A stretch of 64,000 nt of DNA from Bacillota bacterium. Its GTDB lineage: Bacteria; Bacillota; Clostridia; Christensenellales; SZUA-584. The notes beneath the pieces were generated by a model, which made no database searches, had not been told where the DNA came from, and saw only the letters and a program-made list of their open reading frames with translations. Location: the NCBI GenBank assembly GCA_023397655.1, contig JAEWTW010000052.1, forward strand, positions 1 through 64,000, in the 5' to 3' direction. The position numbers and the translations under genes are program-made. Positions 24,636 through 32,511 of this stretch are shown here, one piece after another; position 1 is the stretch's first letter, and the number at the start of each line of letters is the position of its first letter.

Positions 24636-25694
24636 TTATATGATGACGGCTTCACGCGGCGCCTCTGTAAAATTGACGCAGCCGCCGTCCTTCACGACAC
24701 ACAAATCTTCAATGCGAACGCCCCAGCGCCCCGGCAGATAGATGCCCGGTTCAAGGGTGACCACCATGTTTTCCTCGAGCACCGCGTCCGAGCTTTCGTT
24801 GAGTCTGGGCATTTCGTGGATAAGCAGCCCCAGGCTGTGCCCGAGGCCGTGGCCGAAATAGTCTCCGTAGCCCATCGCCGCAATGTACTCGCGCGCAATG
24901 GCGTCCACCGCTTTGGCCGGCATGCCGGCAGCCAGCGCATTCAGCGCCATGTCGCCCGCACACTTCACTATATCATATACTTTTTGCTGCTCTTTGTCCA
25001 TATGGGAAATGACGACGGTGCGCGTAAAATCCGAGCAATAGCCGTCAAAACGGCAGCCGTAGTCCATCGTCACGAAGTCGCCCGGCAGAACTTTTCGGTC
25101 GGTGGGCGTCGCGTGCGGCAGGCTGGAGTGCTCGCCCGAGGCCACGATGGGCTCAAACGCGGCATCCGCGCCGTTTTTGTGCATGTAATACATGATCTCC
25201 GCCTTGATGTCGAACTCAGTCATGCCCGGCTTTATAATGCCGCACATGTGCGCGAACAGCTTGTCGTTGTGCGCCGCGCCTTTGGCGATCAGCATCAGCT
25301 CGCTCTCGTCCTTTATGGCGCGCCTTATCGAGATCGCGTCCGACAGATCGATGAGATTCTCTTCGGCAGTGTGTTTCAGATACGCCTTGAACGCGCTGTA
25401 CGATACGCTGGACAGATCCACACCCACGCGACGCGCACCCAGTTTCCTGATGTACTCGAATATCGTTTTCACACGCGAATCGGCCTTGGTCTCGATTACG
25501 TCGAACTCCGTCTCCGCCTGTGCCTGCTCCGTGTAGCGGAAGTCGGTGAAGAACAGCATGTCGTCCTGAGTGATCAGCAGCTGGCTGCTGTTGCCGGTAA
25601 ACCCCGAGTAGTACGTCACGTTCTCCGTGGCTGTGATCAGCGCGGCATCCGCGTTTGCCGCCAGCATGTCCTCCCTTAACCTGTCAACCCTCAT
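24636..25694 (-). CDS. Xaa-Pro aminopeptidase (M24 family)
   Basis: A 352-residue dinuclear-metal peptidase removing N-terminal residues before proline. A creatinase N-domain (about 1-125) precedes the pita-bread catalytic domain. Metal ligands are visible in TMDYGCRFDGYCSDFTRT (two Asp), FGHGLGHSLGL (His), HEMPRL and VTLEPGIYLPG (Glu) and VRIEDL (Glu). GGAGG lies 8 bases before the ATG. It overlaps the endonuclease IV-like gene by 11 bases and precedes efp by 18 bases. Confidence 0.93.
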   Translation of the reverse strand: MRVDRLREDMLAANADAALITATENVTYYSGFTGNSSQLLITQDDMLFFTDFRYTEQAQAETEFDVIETKADSRVKTIFEYIRKLGARRVGVDLSSVSYSAFKAYLKHTAEENLIDLSDAISIRRAIKDESELMLIAKGAAHNDKLFAHMCGIIKPGMTEFDIKAEIMYYMHKNGADAAFEPIVASGEHSSLPHATPTDRKVLPGDFVTMDYGCRFDGYCSDFTRTVVISHMDKEQQKVYDIVKCAGDMALNALAAGMPAKAVDAIAREYIAAMGYGDYFGHGLGHSLGLLIHEMPRLNESSDAVLEENMVVTLEPGIYLPGRWGVRIEDLCVVKDGGCVNFTEAPREAVII

Positions 25695-26544
25695 TTGCCA
25701 ATACCTCCGTATAGATGCGTTTCAGTTCTGCCGCGTCCTCCGCCATCATCCCGCGCGATTCGCAGATGATGATGGGTTCCAGCTTGCGTTTTACGATCAG
25801 CTTTGCCAGCGGATCAAAGTCCGGCCCGTACTCCTTTTCCGAATACGTGCGGTGCATCTTCTCCCCCGCCGCCGTATACTCGATGCGCGAGAAGTGCACG
25901 TGGAAACGCCGCGCACGGTAGCCGCCGAGGCCGTTTTCCAGCGCGTCCAGCACCTTGGCGAAGTCCGACTCCTCCTTCAGCGCTCCGCGGTCCCGCGCAT
26001 GCAGATGTCCGAAGTCTATCGCGGGCACCAATCGTTCGCTGATGCGGCACAGCTCGATCACCTCGTCCACGTCGCCGATCTGCTTGACGCGCCCCATCGT
26101 CTCGGGGCATATCTCGATGTCGCCGAGGCCTTCTTCGTCCAACATGGGCAGCGCTTCCGCCAGCGCCGCTTTGGTGCGCGCGAACGCCTCCTCGCGGGAC
26201 GCCTTGCCGAGAGACCCGGCGTGGAACACCACGCGCCGCGCGCCCATCCACTTGGCCGCCATCGCGGACTGCAGCAGGTAGCGCACGTTGCCTTCCCGGT
26301 TCTTGTCCTCTTCCGTTGCAAAGTTGATATAATACGGCGCGTGAACAGACAGCGTCACGCTGTGCGCCGCCGCCTCCGCGCCGATCTTTTTTGCCGTCTC
26401 TTCGCCCAGCCGCACACCGCGCCCGAACGAGTATTCATACGCGTCAAGACCTATCGCCGTAATCCACGCGAACGCCTCGACCGTGCTCTTATGCCCCTGC
26501 TCGTAGAAGCTGTCCGAATTGCCCGAAGGCCCAAATAACACCAT
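25684..26544 (-). CDS. Endonuclease IV-like TIM-barrel protein
   Basis: A 286-residue TIM-barrel protein resembling Nfo. Metal-ligand positions are recognisable: VHAPYYIN (His), VVFHAGS (His), EICPETMG (Glu), IDFGHLHAR (Asp, His), HVHFSR (His) and IICESRG (Glu). The Asp-x-His motif of Nfo reads Lys-Met-His here, so one zinc ligand seems lost. It may be an abasic-site endonuclease variant or a diverged sugar-phosphate isomerase. Coupled to the downstream peptidase gene by an 11-base overlap. Confidence 0.75.
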   Translation of the reverse strand: MVLFGPSGNSDSFYEQGHKSTVEAFAWITAIGLDAYEYSFGRGVRLGEETAKKIGAEAAAHSVTLSVHAPYYINFATEEDKNREGNVRYLLQSAMAAKWMGARRVVFHAGSLGKASREEAFARTKAALAEALPMLDEEGLGDIEICPETMGRVKQIGDVDEVIELCRISERLVPAIDFGHLHARDRGALKEESDFAKVLDALENGLGGYRARRFHVHFSRIEYTAAGEKMHRTYSEKEYGPDFDPLAKLIVKRKLEPIIICESRGMMAEDAAELKRIYTEVLANEG

Positions 26545-26685
26545 AAAGCTATATTACCCCACCGCGCGCCAATAAGTCCAGCTTTTTTGGCACGTCAAAC
26601 CGCGCTGAAACATATCACTTCGACTTAATATCAGTGTTTGTAAATAACATTATACAAAATAAAATATTATCAAAAAAGTTCTTTA

Positions 26686-26703
26686 ACCAATTCGCAAATT
26701 GGT
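26686..26703 (+). promoter_or_regulatory. Dyad upstream of serine dehydratase genes
   Basis: ACCAATT (26686-26692) and AATTGGT (26697-26703) are perfect 7-bp arms with a 4-base spacer, 55 bases before sdaAB and next to a TATATGATAA-like -10 region. A possible operator; the regulator is unknown. Confidence 0.45.
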
Positions 26704-26757
26704 ATATGATAAGTCAAATAAGTTTAACGGCTGCTGGCAACGCCGAAAGGGGAACGC

Positions 26758-27432
26758 ATGAACATATTTGAGATCGTCGGGCCGGTGATGATCGGCCCGT
26801 CCAGCTCGCACACAGCGGGCGCGGTGCGCATCGGCTACAGCGCACGCAAGCTGCTGGGCGAGCCGCCGCGCCATGCCGAAATACTGCTGCACGGCTCGTT
26901 CGCGGCCACCGGCACAGGCCACGGCACGGACAAAGCCATCGTCGCGGGGCTGCTGGGCATGAAGCCGGATGACCCCCGCATCCCCATGAGCTTTGAGGTG
27001 GCGAAGGAGCAGCAGCTTGAGGTCAGCATCAGCAAAACGCAGCTTAAGGATGTGCACCCCAACACGGCGCTTATCCGCGTCGTGGGCGATTCGGGACGCC
27101 GCCTTGAGATCGTCTCGTCGTCGCTGGGCGGCGGGCGCATCATGATACGGCAGATCGACGGGCTGGACGCCAATTTCACGGGCGACTACCCCACGCTGAT
27201 CGTGCACAATCTGGACCAGCCGGGGCACGTGGCCGAGGTCACGTCCATGCTGTCCCACAAATCCGTCAACATTGCCGCGATGCAGCTTTACCGCGACACG
27301 CGCGGCGGCTACGCGGTGATGGTTATCGAGACAGACCAGTCGATACCTCAGGAATCGCTCATATGGCTGAAAAAGCTGGAGGGTGTGATCAAGGTGACCT
27401 ACATCAATCTTGATGAAGAGGAAGGTGAATAG
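26758..27432 (+). CDS. sdaAB: L-serine dehydratase, beta subunit
   Basis: A 224-residue subunit of the iron-sulfur L-serine ammonia-lyase (serine to pyruvate and ammonia). It begins FEIVGPVMIGPSSSHTAGAVRIG, the conserved serine-binding/active loop. It ends with an ACT-like domain (PTLIVHNLDQPGHVAEVTSMLSHKSVNIAAMQLYR) that often mediates serine regulation. AAAGGGGA precedes the ATG. sdaAA starts 2 bases after this stop. Confidence 0.95.
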   Translation: MNIFEIVGPVMIGPSSSHTAGAVRIGYSARKLLGEPPRHAEILLHGSFAATGTGHGTDKAIVAGLLGMKPDDPRIPMSFEVAKEQQLEVSISKTQLKDVHPNTALIRVVGDSGRRLEIVSSSLGGGRIMIRQIDGLDANFTGDYPTLIVHNLDQPGHVAEVTSMLSHKSVNIAAMQLYRDTRGGYAVMVIETDQSIPQESLIWLKKLEGVIKVTYINLDEEEGE

Positions 27433-27433
27433 T

Positions 27434-28300
27434 ATGGCTTTCTCCTCTGTAGAAAGCATGATCGAAAAAGCAGCCGGCATGCCGCTCTGGAAAGCGGTGC
27501 TGGCGGACGATATGGCGGAGCGTGGTTGCACCCGCGAAGACTCCATCGGTAAAATGGCGCAGCTGTGGCAAGCGATGCGGGAGGCGGACGGCGAATACGA
27601 CCCCGGCCAGCGTTCCATCAGCGGTCTGGTGGGCGGCGACGGCGGGCGCATGGCACAGGCCGCGGCCTCAGGCGAGTCCGTCTGCGGCAGCTTCGTGGGG
27701 TTAGTAATGGCGCGCGCTCTCAAGATGGGCGAGTGCAACGCGTGCATGAAGCGCATCGTGGCCGCACCCACGGCGGGCTCGTGCGGCGTGCTGCCCGCGG
27801 TGCTGATATCCTGCAAGGAGCAGTTCGGCTTGAGCGACGATGACATCGTGCAGGCGTTGTTTGTGGCAGCGGGCGCAGGTCAGGTGATCGCCCAGCGCGC
27901 GTTCATCTCCGGCGCGGAAGGCGGCTGTCAGGCGGAGATCGGCTCGGCCTCCGCGATGGCAGCTGCTGCGGTGGTCACGCTGCGCGGCGGCACACCGGAG
28001 CAGGCAGCCCACGCCGTGGCGATGGCGCTGAAGAACCTGCTGGGCTTGGTGTGCGATCCTGTCGCGGGGTTGGTGGAGGTGCCGTGCGTCAAGCGCAACG
28101 TCATAGGCGCGGTGAACGCGCTGACCAGCGCAGACATGGCGCTCGCGGGTATCCGCAGCGCGATACCGCCCGACGAGGTGATCGACGCGATGCGCAGCGT
28201 GGGTGAGCGGATGCACTTGTCGCTCAAGGAAACAGCCGAAGGCGGCCTCGCCGCTACGCCCACGGCCCGCCTGATTGCGGCTGAGGTCATGGGCGGCTGA
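27434..28300 (+). CDS. sdaAA: L-serine dehydratase, alpha subunit
   Basis: The 288-residue catalytic subunit. Three Cys that can ligate the [4Fe-4S] cluster lie in PTAGSCGVLPAV (about 117), LVCDPVAG (about 205) and VEVPCVKRN (about 216). GAEGGCQAEIGSASAMAAAA is the substrate-site loop. The start at 27434 follows GAGGAAGGTGA within the sdaAB 3' end. The two subunits form one operon ended by a strong terminator. Confidence 0.95.
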   Translation: MAFSSVESMIEKAAGMPLWKAVLADDMAERGCTREDSIGKMAQLWQAMREADGEYDPGQRSISGLVGGDGGRMAQAAASGESVCGSFVGLVMARALKMGECNACMKRIVAAPTAGSCGVLPAVLISCKEQFGLSDDDIVQALFVAAGAGQVIAQRAFISGAEGGCQAEIGSASAMAAAAVVTLRGGTPEQAAHAVAMALKNLLGLVCDPVAGLVEVPCVKRNVIGAVNALTSADMALAGIRSAIPPDEVIDAMRSVGERMHLSLKETAEGGLAATPTARLIAAEVMGG

Positions 28301-28317
28301 TTTAGTCGGAAAACGAC

Positions 28318-28352
28318 GATACCCCGGCCACCACTCCACCGGGGTATCTTTA
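28318..28352 (+). terminator. sdaAB-sdaAA terminator
   Basis: A perfect 10-bp stem, GATACCCCGG (28318-28327) with CCGGGGTATC (28339-28348), followed by TTTAT. Confidence 0.9.
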
Positions 28353-28368
28353 TCTCCGAAATCGCTGG

Positions 28369-28677
28369 TCAGAGTATATTGGGGTAGTTCCGCATTCCAT
28401 GAATAACACGGTGGATTTCCACGGTATTGTCCCCCGTAATCACGATATAGAATATTAGATAAGGTTCAACAACGATCATGCGGTAACCCTGTTCAGCAAT
28501 TTTCCTGTCTCGCGGAACAGCTCCCATCAAAGGATAATCCATCAAGCTGCTCAAAACTGATCTGATCTTCTCATACATACTGATCGCGGCGTCCGGATCG
28601 TCCAAGCGAATATACGCGATAATAGATTTCAAATCGTCTTGGGCAATCGGGAGTATTTTAATATTATACTTGCCCAT
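28369..28677 (-). CDS. ParE/RelE-type toxin
   Basis: A 102-residue RelE/ParE superfamily toxin: KILPIAQDDLKSIIAYIRLDDPDAAISMYEKI, a central YPLMGAVPRDRKI and RMIVVEPYLIFYIVITGDNTVEIHRVIHGMRNY. The C-terminal Arg-Val-Ile-His-Gly-x-Arg segment fits this fold. Whether it cuts mRNA or poisons gyrase cannot be told. It overlaps its antitoxin gene by 14 bases, antitoxin first. Confidence 0.9.
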   Translation of the reverse strand: MGKYNIKILPIAQDDLKSIIAYIRLDDPDAAISMYEKIRSVLSSLMDYPLMGAVPRDRKIAEQGYRMIVVEPYLIFYIVITGDNTVEIHRVIHGMRNYPNIL

Positions 28678-28936
28678 GCGCGAGCATCTCCAACTCTTTC
28701 ATCGCTTCGTCGAAGTCCAGCATGCGGATGCCTTCAGCCTTTTGTATCTGAGCTTCCAGCAGCTTTTCGCGTATCTCCAAAGTGCGTTCGCGCTTTTCGA
28801 AGGCTTCGATGCTCATCACCGCGAGATCGCCTTCCCCATTGACCGTGACATACACAGGCTCACCGGTTTCATGGCAATGCTTTGATATTTTGCTGTATTC
28901 ATTTCGCAATACTGTAGATGACTTTATTGTCGGCAT
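28664..28936 (-). CDS. Phd/YefM-type antitoxin
   Basis: A 90-residue antitoxin: N-terminal DNA-binding half (IKSSTVLRNEYSKISKHCHETGEPVYVTVNGEGDLAVMSIEAFE) and a charged helical C-terminus that should wrap the toxin. It likely represses its own promoter alone or with the toxin. First gene of the pair. Confidence 0.9.
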   Translation of the reverse strand: MPTIKSSTVLRNEYSKISKHCHETGEPVYVTVNGEGDLAVMSIEAFEKRERTLEIREKLLEAQIQKAEGIRMLDFDEAMKELEMLAHGQV

Positions 28937-29080
28937 TCATAAGCCTCCCATCAATGCATATATTCTGCTCATATTATACTCAAATTAATTTTCTATGTCA
29001 AAATATTTAATTCCAAATCTTATAAAAGTAAAAAGCCACCGCCGCAAACTGCGATGACTTTATCTCCATTCATAAAAATC

Positions 29081-30187
29081 TCACTTCTTCATCTTCGAAT
29101 ACTTCTTCAGATATACGAACCGCATCAGACGGCATTCCAGCGGCGCGATCGGCTTTAGTGTGCCGTGTGCCAGCGCGGTCAAATGCGCATCGCAGCCCTT
29201 CTCCAGCACCATCTCCACAGCCTCCGCGTCGTCCGCGTCGCCCGCGCAGCACAGCGCTCCCCGGCCTTTGACTAATACAGCGTTGCGACCCTTGAGTGCC
29301 CGCACAATAGCCGCGCCCTCCGGCTCCGCTACGCGCACGGTAACGCCCGCCAGCTGCGCGAAATCGTCCAGCAGCGGCTTTACTGTCCGCCCCTGCTGCG
29401 ACGCCTCCGCCACACCGGGCAGCACGCAGCCGCGTATCACGTTCACGTCCGTCCGCGCGCGATATATCGCGAGATGCCACTGCGCTTCGGCAGGCAGCAG
29501 CTTCCCGTCCGCCGCTCGGCCCGATGCCATGTCAGCCGTCACTGAATAATCTGCATTGGTATAGATGAATCCGTCTCCGTCGCGAAAGCTGCTGCCGATA
29601 GCGTCTGCCGTCCCTTCCGGAACCGGCGCGTAAAACCGCTTGCACTCGTCCTCCAGCGCCTGCGCCGCCGCGAACGCGGCCGCACGGTTCTCGCCGTACA
29701 CCAGCGCGCCGTGGTGTGACATCAGCACCGCACGCCCTTCCGATTGGCTGACCGCGTCCGTCACGCCCTTGCGCAGCTTCTTGGTGCCGGGCAGGCCGTA
29801 AGCCGCCAGCAGGATACGGTGGCCGAGAATCTCCCTTGCCTCCGTCCCGGCCACATCCACGTCCTCCCCCAACACACCTGCTATTGAAGCGCCTGCCTGG
29901 TGCGTGTGTATCACAAAGTTAACGTCCGGCTTCAGCGCGTATACCGCCGCGTGGATACCCTTTTCTGAGGACGGCTTGATGTTTCCCTCGTAGCTAAGGT
30001 CCGCAATGTTCACCACCACGATATCGCCCAGAGTCAGCGCGTCGTAGCTTCGTCCGCTGGGCGTGATCGCGAAACGGCTCCCGTCGATACGGCAGCTCAC
30101 ATTGCCCCACGTCCGTGCGATCAGCCCCGTTTCCACCAGCCGGTGCCCCGCTTCGATGACCTCCCGTTTGGCCTGCTCAACGTCCAT
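29081..30187 (-). CDS. Class II aldolase/adducin family protein, double domain
   Basis: A 368-residue protein. Residues 1-200 form a class II aldolase domain with RTWGNVSCRI, ITPSGRSYDAL, FVIHTHQAGAS (two zinc His) and MSHHGALVYGENRAAAF (third His). The second half (about 215-350) is a weaker repeat with WHLAIYRARTDVNVIRGCVLPG lacking clear His ligands. It probably cleaves a sugar phosphate, or acts as a dehydratase/epimerase. GGAGGGG precedes the ATG. Cotranscribed behind the aminotransferase gene. Confidence 0.83.
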   Translation of the reverse strand: MDVEQAKREVIEAGHRLVETGLIARTWGNVSCRIDGSRFAITPSGRSYDALTLGDIVVVNIADLSYEGNIKPSSEKGIHAAVYALKPDVNFVIHTHQAGASIAGVLGEDVDVAGTEAREILGHRILLAAYGLPGTKKLRKGVTDAVSQSEGRAVLMSHHGALVYGENRAAAFAAAQALEDECKRFYAPVPEGTADAIGSSFRDGDGFIYTNADYSVTADMASGRAADGKLLPAEAQWHLAIYRARTDVNVIRGCVLPGVAEASQQGRTVKPLLDDFAQLAGVTVRVAEPEGAAIVRALKGRNAVLVKGRGALCCAGDADDAEAVEMVLEKGCDAHLTALAHGTLKPIAPLECRLMRFVYLKKYSKMKK

Positions 30188-30202
30188 ATGCCCCTCCCGC
30201 CG

Positions 30203-31675
30203 TTACAGCTGCGCCACGTGCGCAAACACGCGGTCGAAGCACGCCAGCGCCTCGTCAATCAGCTCCTCGGTATAGGCCGCGCTGGTGTACAGACGGCTGC
30301 CTGCCAACGTTACCAGCCCCTCGGCCATATACGCCGCGCCCATGTGCTCCATCTCCTTCTTGCGGACGGAGGTCGCTTTCAGCACAGCGGGTATCTTCCA
30401 CGGCTTCGACCAGTCGATGGCGAAATGCACCGTGCCCACCGTCTCAAGATGGCAGATGGAGCCCTGATTGAATGCCACGAACGGCAGCCCATGCTTTTCG
30501 ATCAGTTTATTAAGCCCCGCGGTCATGCGGTCTCCCATGGCGCCCGCGTGCTCGCAGGCATGCGTCCGCTCCATCTCGCACAGCGTATGGTAGCCCGCCA
30601 CGCAGCTCAAAGGGTTGGCCGCCATCGTGCCCCCGATCAGCGCCTTCTTATGCTTATCACCCGCCTGTATGCCCGCCGCGAGATATTTCATGTATTCCTT
30701 CTTGCCGCCGAGGCCGCCCGCGCCCGGATATCCGCCCGCAATCACCTTTCCGAACACTGTGAGGTCCGGCTTCATGCCGAAGTAGCCTTGAGCGCCCGAG
30801 AGGCCGACGCGGAACGCCGTCACCACCTCGTCGAATATCAGCAGCGCGCCGTATTTGCGGCAGAGCGCTTCCACGCCCTTATTAAAATCGAAGTCCACCG
30901 GGCGAGTGCCGCTCTCAGGACCCACCGGCTCTATCATCACCGCCGCTGTGCCGCCGCGCAGCTGGTTGCCTTTAAGCTTGCGTTCCAGATCGCGCAGGTC
31001 GTTCGGGAAAAATTCCTGCGTCTTGCTGAAGCAGAAGCGCGGCACACCGTGCGCCTGCGTCCATTTGGAACCGGGGATGCGGATGCCGTAAGCCAGCTGG
31101 TCGCTCCAGCCATGGTACGCGCCGCCCATCTTGATCACATATTTCTTGCCTGTGGCCAGCCGCGCCACACGGATAGCCGCCATGCACGACTCGGTGCCGG
31201 AACCCAGCATACGGAACATCTCCACCGACGGCATCAGCTCGGATACCTTCTTGGCCAGCTTGTATTCATATTCGTGAAACAAGCCAGTGGAGGGGCCACA
31301 CGTGTTCAGCAGCTCGATGACCTCTTTGCGTACCGCCTCCGGGTTGCTGCCCAGCACCGTAGGGCCGCCCGCCTGCAAAAAGTCGAAGTAGCGGTTGCCG
31401 TCGATGTCGTACAGGAACGGGCCTTGTGCTTTGTTAAACACCAACGGGAACGGATGGTTGAACGCGAGGTTATGCTGCACGCCGCCGGGTATCAGCGACT
31501 TGGCTTCGCCGATCATTGCCTTGGAGCGGACGCATTTCTTTTCGTAGTACTCCTCTTCATAGGCCTTCAGCGCATCGGGACGAATGGACCAGACGGGCTT
31601 TTGGATCAGCTCATCCAGCGCAGCCGTGACCGCTTTGGCGTCTGGGTATTGTGATATGGCAAAACCGTTGCTCAT
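30203..31675 (-). CDS. Class III aminotransferase (glutamate-1-semialdehyde mutase-like)
   Basis: A 490-residue PLP enzyme. Fold type I class III features: RMLGSGTESCMAAIRVAR (phosphate loop), GAYHGWSDQLAYG, EPVGPES, ALLIFDEVVTAFRVG (Asp on the PLP ring) and TVFGKVIAGGYPGAGGLGG with the Schiff-base Lys. The start at 31675 follows GGAGG by 7 bases. It is transcribed from a consensus promoter covered by a TetR-type operator, with the aldolase gene downstream. An amino-sugar or amino-aldehyde substrate is plausible but not shown. Confidence 0.87.
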   Translation of the reverse strand: MSNGFAISQYPDAKAVTAALDELIQKPVWSIRPDALKAYEEEYYEKKCVRSKAMIGEAKSLIPGGVQHNLAFNHPFPLVFNKAQGPFLYDIDGNRYFDFLQAGGPTVLGSNPEAVRKEVIELLNTCGPSTGLFHEYEYKLAKKVSELMPSVEMFRMLGSGTESCMAAIRVARLATGKKYVIKMGGAYHGWSDQLAYGIRIPGSKWTQAHGVPRFCFSKTQEFFPNDLRDLERKLKGNQLRGGTAAVMIEPVGPESGTRPVDFDFNKGVEALCRKYGALLIFDEVVTAFRVGLSGAQGYFGMKPDLTVFGKVIAGGYPGAGGLGGKKEYMKYLAAGIQAGDKHKKALIGGTMAANPLSCVAGYHTLCEMERTHACEHAGAMGDRMTAGLNKLIEKHGLPFVAFNQGSICHLETVGTVHFAIDWSKPWKIPAVLKATSVRKKEMEHMGAAYMAEGLVTLAGSRLYTSAAYTEELIDEALACFDRVFAHVAQL

Positions 31676-31700
31676 GGATGGACCTCCGGAATGATGAAGT

Positions 31701-31753
31701 GTGAGCGAATGTTCACTCACCCATATTATATGGCGGTTTTTACCGGCTGTCAA
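31701..31753 (-). promoter_or_regulatory. Aminotransferase-aldolase promoter and operator 1
   Basis: On the minus strand, TTGACA (complement of 31748-31753), 17 bases and TATAAT (complement of 31725-31730). A dyad containing GTGAGCGAATGTTCACTCAC covers 31701-31720, right behind the -10 box. It matches operator 2 at 31801 in 19 of 20 bases. Confidence 0.88.
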
Positions 31754-31764
31754 ACAAAAACCGC

Positions 31765-31820
31765 TTGAGTTTTACAGATCCTTGTGATACGATCATTTCG
31801 GTGAGCGAATGTTCACTCAT
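31765..31820 (+). promoter_or_regulatory. tetR-kinase promoter and operator 2
   Basis: TTGAGT (31765-31770), 17 bases, TACGAT (31788-31793), then the second copy of the dyad (GTGAGCGAATGTTCACTCAT) at 31801-31820 near the transcription start. The placement supports repression of both divergent units by the TetR protein. Confidence 0.8.
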
Positions 31821-31847
31821 ACCAATTTGACATATACGGAGGGGCGT

Positions 31848-32507
31848 ATGAACACCACATTCCACAAGGATACCTTCGATAAGATATCGGAAGAAAAGCG
31901 CGCGCGCATACTGGAGATCGCCACGTCGGAATTCGCGTCGCAGGGCTTCGACAACGCCAACATCAACAGCATCGCCGACAAGGCGGGCGTCAGCGTCGGC
32001 TCCCTGTACAAATATTTCGACTCCAAGGAGGACTTCTTCCTCACCTGCGTGACGGGCGGCGTTGAAACGCTGGAGCGCGTGCTGGGTGAAGCCTTCGATT
32101 CGGATGAGGATCTGATGATCAAGACGGAGCGCATCATCCGCCTGATACAGAAGCATTCGCGCGAGCACCGGGACCTGATACGGCTGTACAACGAGATCAC
32201 CTCGGAGAGCAACTCCGCGCTGCTCAAGAAGCTGTCGTTCGACCTCGAGAGCATTTCGGCGCGCGTGTATACCGGTCTTATCGCGCAGGCGCAGGCCACC
32301 GGGGAACTGCGGGACGATATGGATCCCGCTCTGTTCGCGTTCTTCGCCGACAGCCTGTTCATGATTCTGCAGTTCTCATACGCGTGCGAATACTATCAGG
32401 AGCGCTTCAAGGTTTATGCCGGAGAAGACATACTCGACCGGGACGAAGCCGTGGTGCAGCAGCTGCTCAAATTCCTCAAAGCAGCGTTCAAAGGCTTGAG
32501 GAGGTAA
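31848..32507 (+). CDS. TetR family transcriptional regulator
   Basis: A 219-residue regulator. The helix-turn-helix is in RARILEIATSEFASQGFDNANINSIADKAGVSVGSLYKYFDSKEDFF (residues 15-62), followed by an all-helical ligand domain. The ATG at 31848 follows GGAGGGG. Twin operators flank the divergent promoters and the kinase gene follows after 4 bases, so it most likely controls both units in response to a sugar-derived ligand. Confidence 0.93.
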   Translation: MNTTFHKDTFDKISEEKRARILEIATSEFASQGFDNANINSIADKAGVSVGSLYKYFDSKEDFFLTCVTGGVETLERVLGEAFDSDEDLMIKTERIIRLIQKHSREHRDLIRLYNEITSESNSALLKKLSFDLESISARVYTGLIAQAQATGELRDDMDPALFAFFADSLFMILQFSYACEYYQERFKVYAGEDILDRDEAVVQQLLKFLKAAFKGLRR

Positions 32508-32511
32508 CGCC

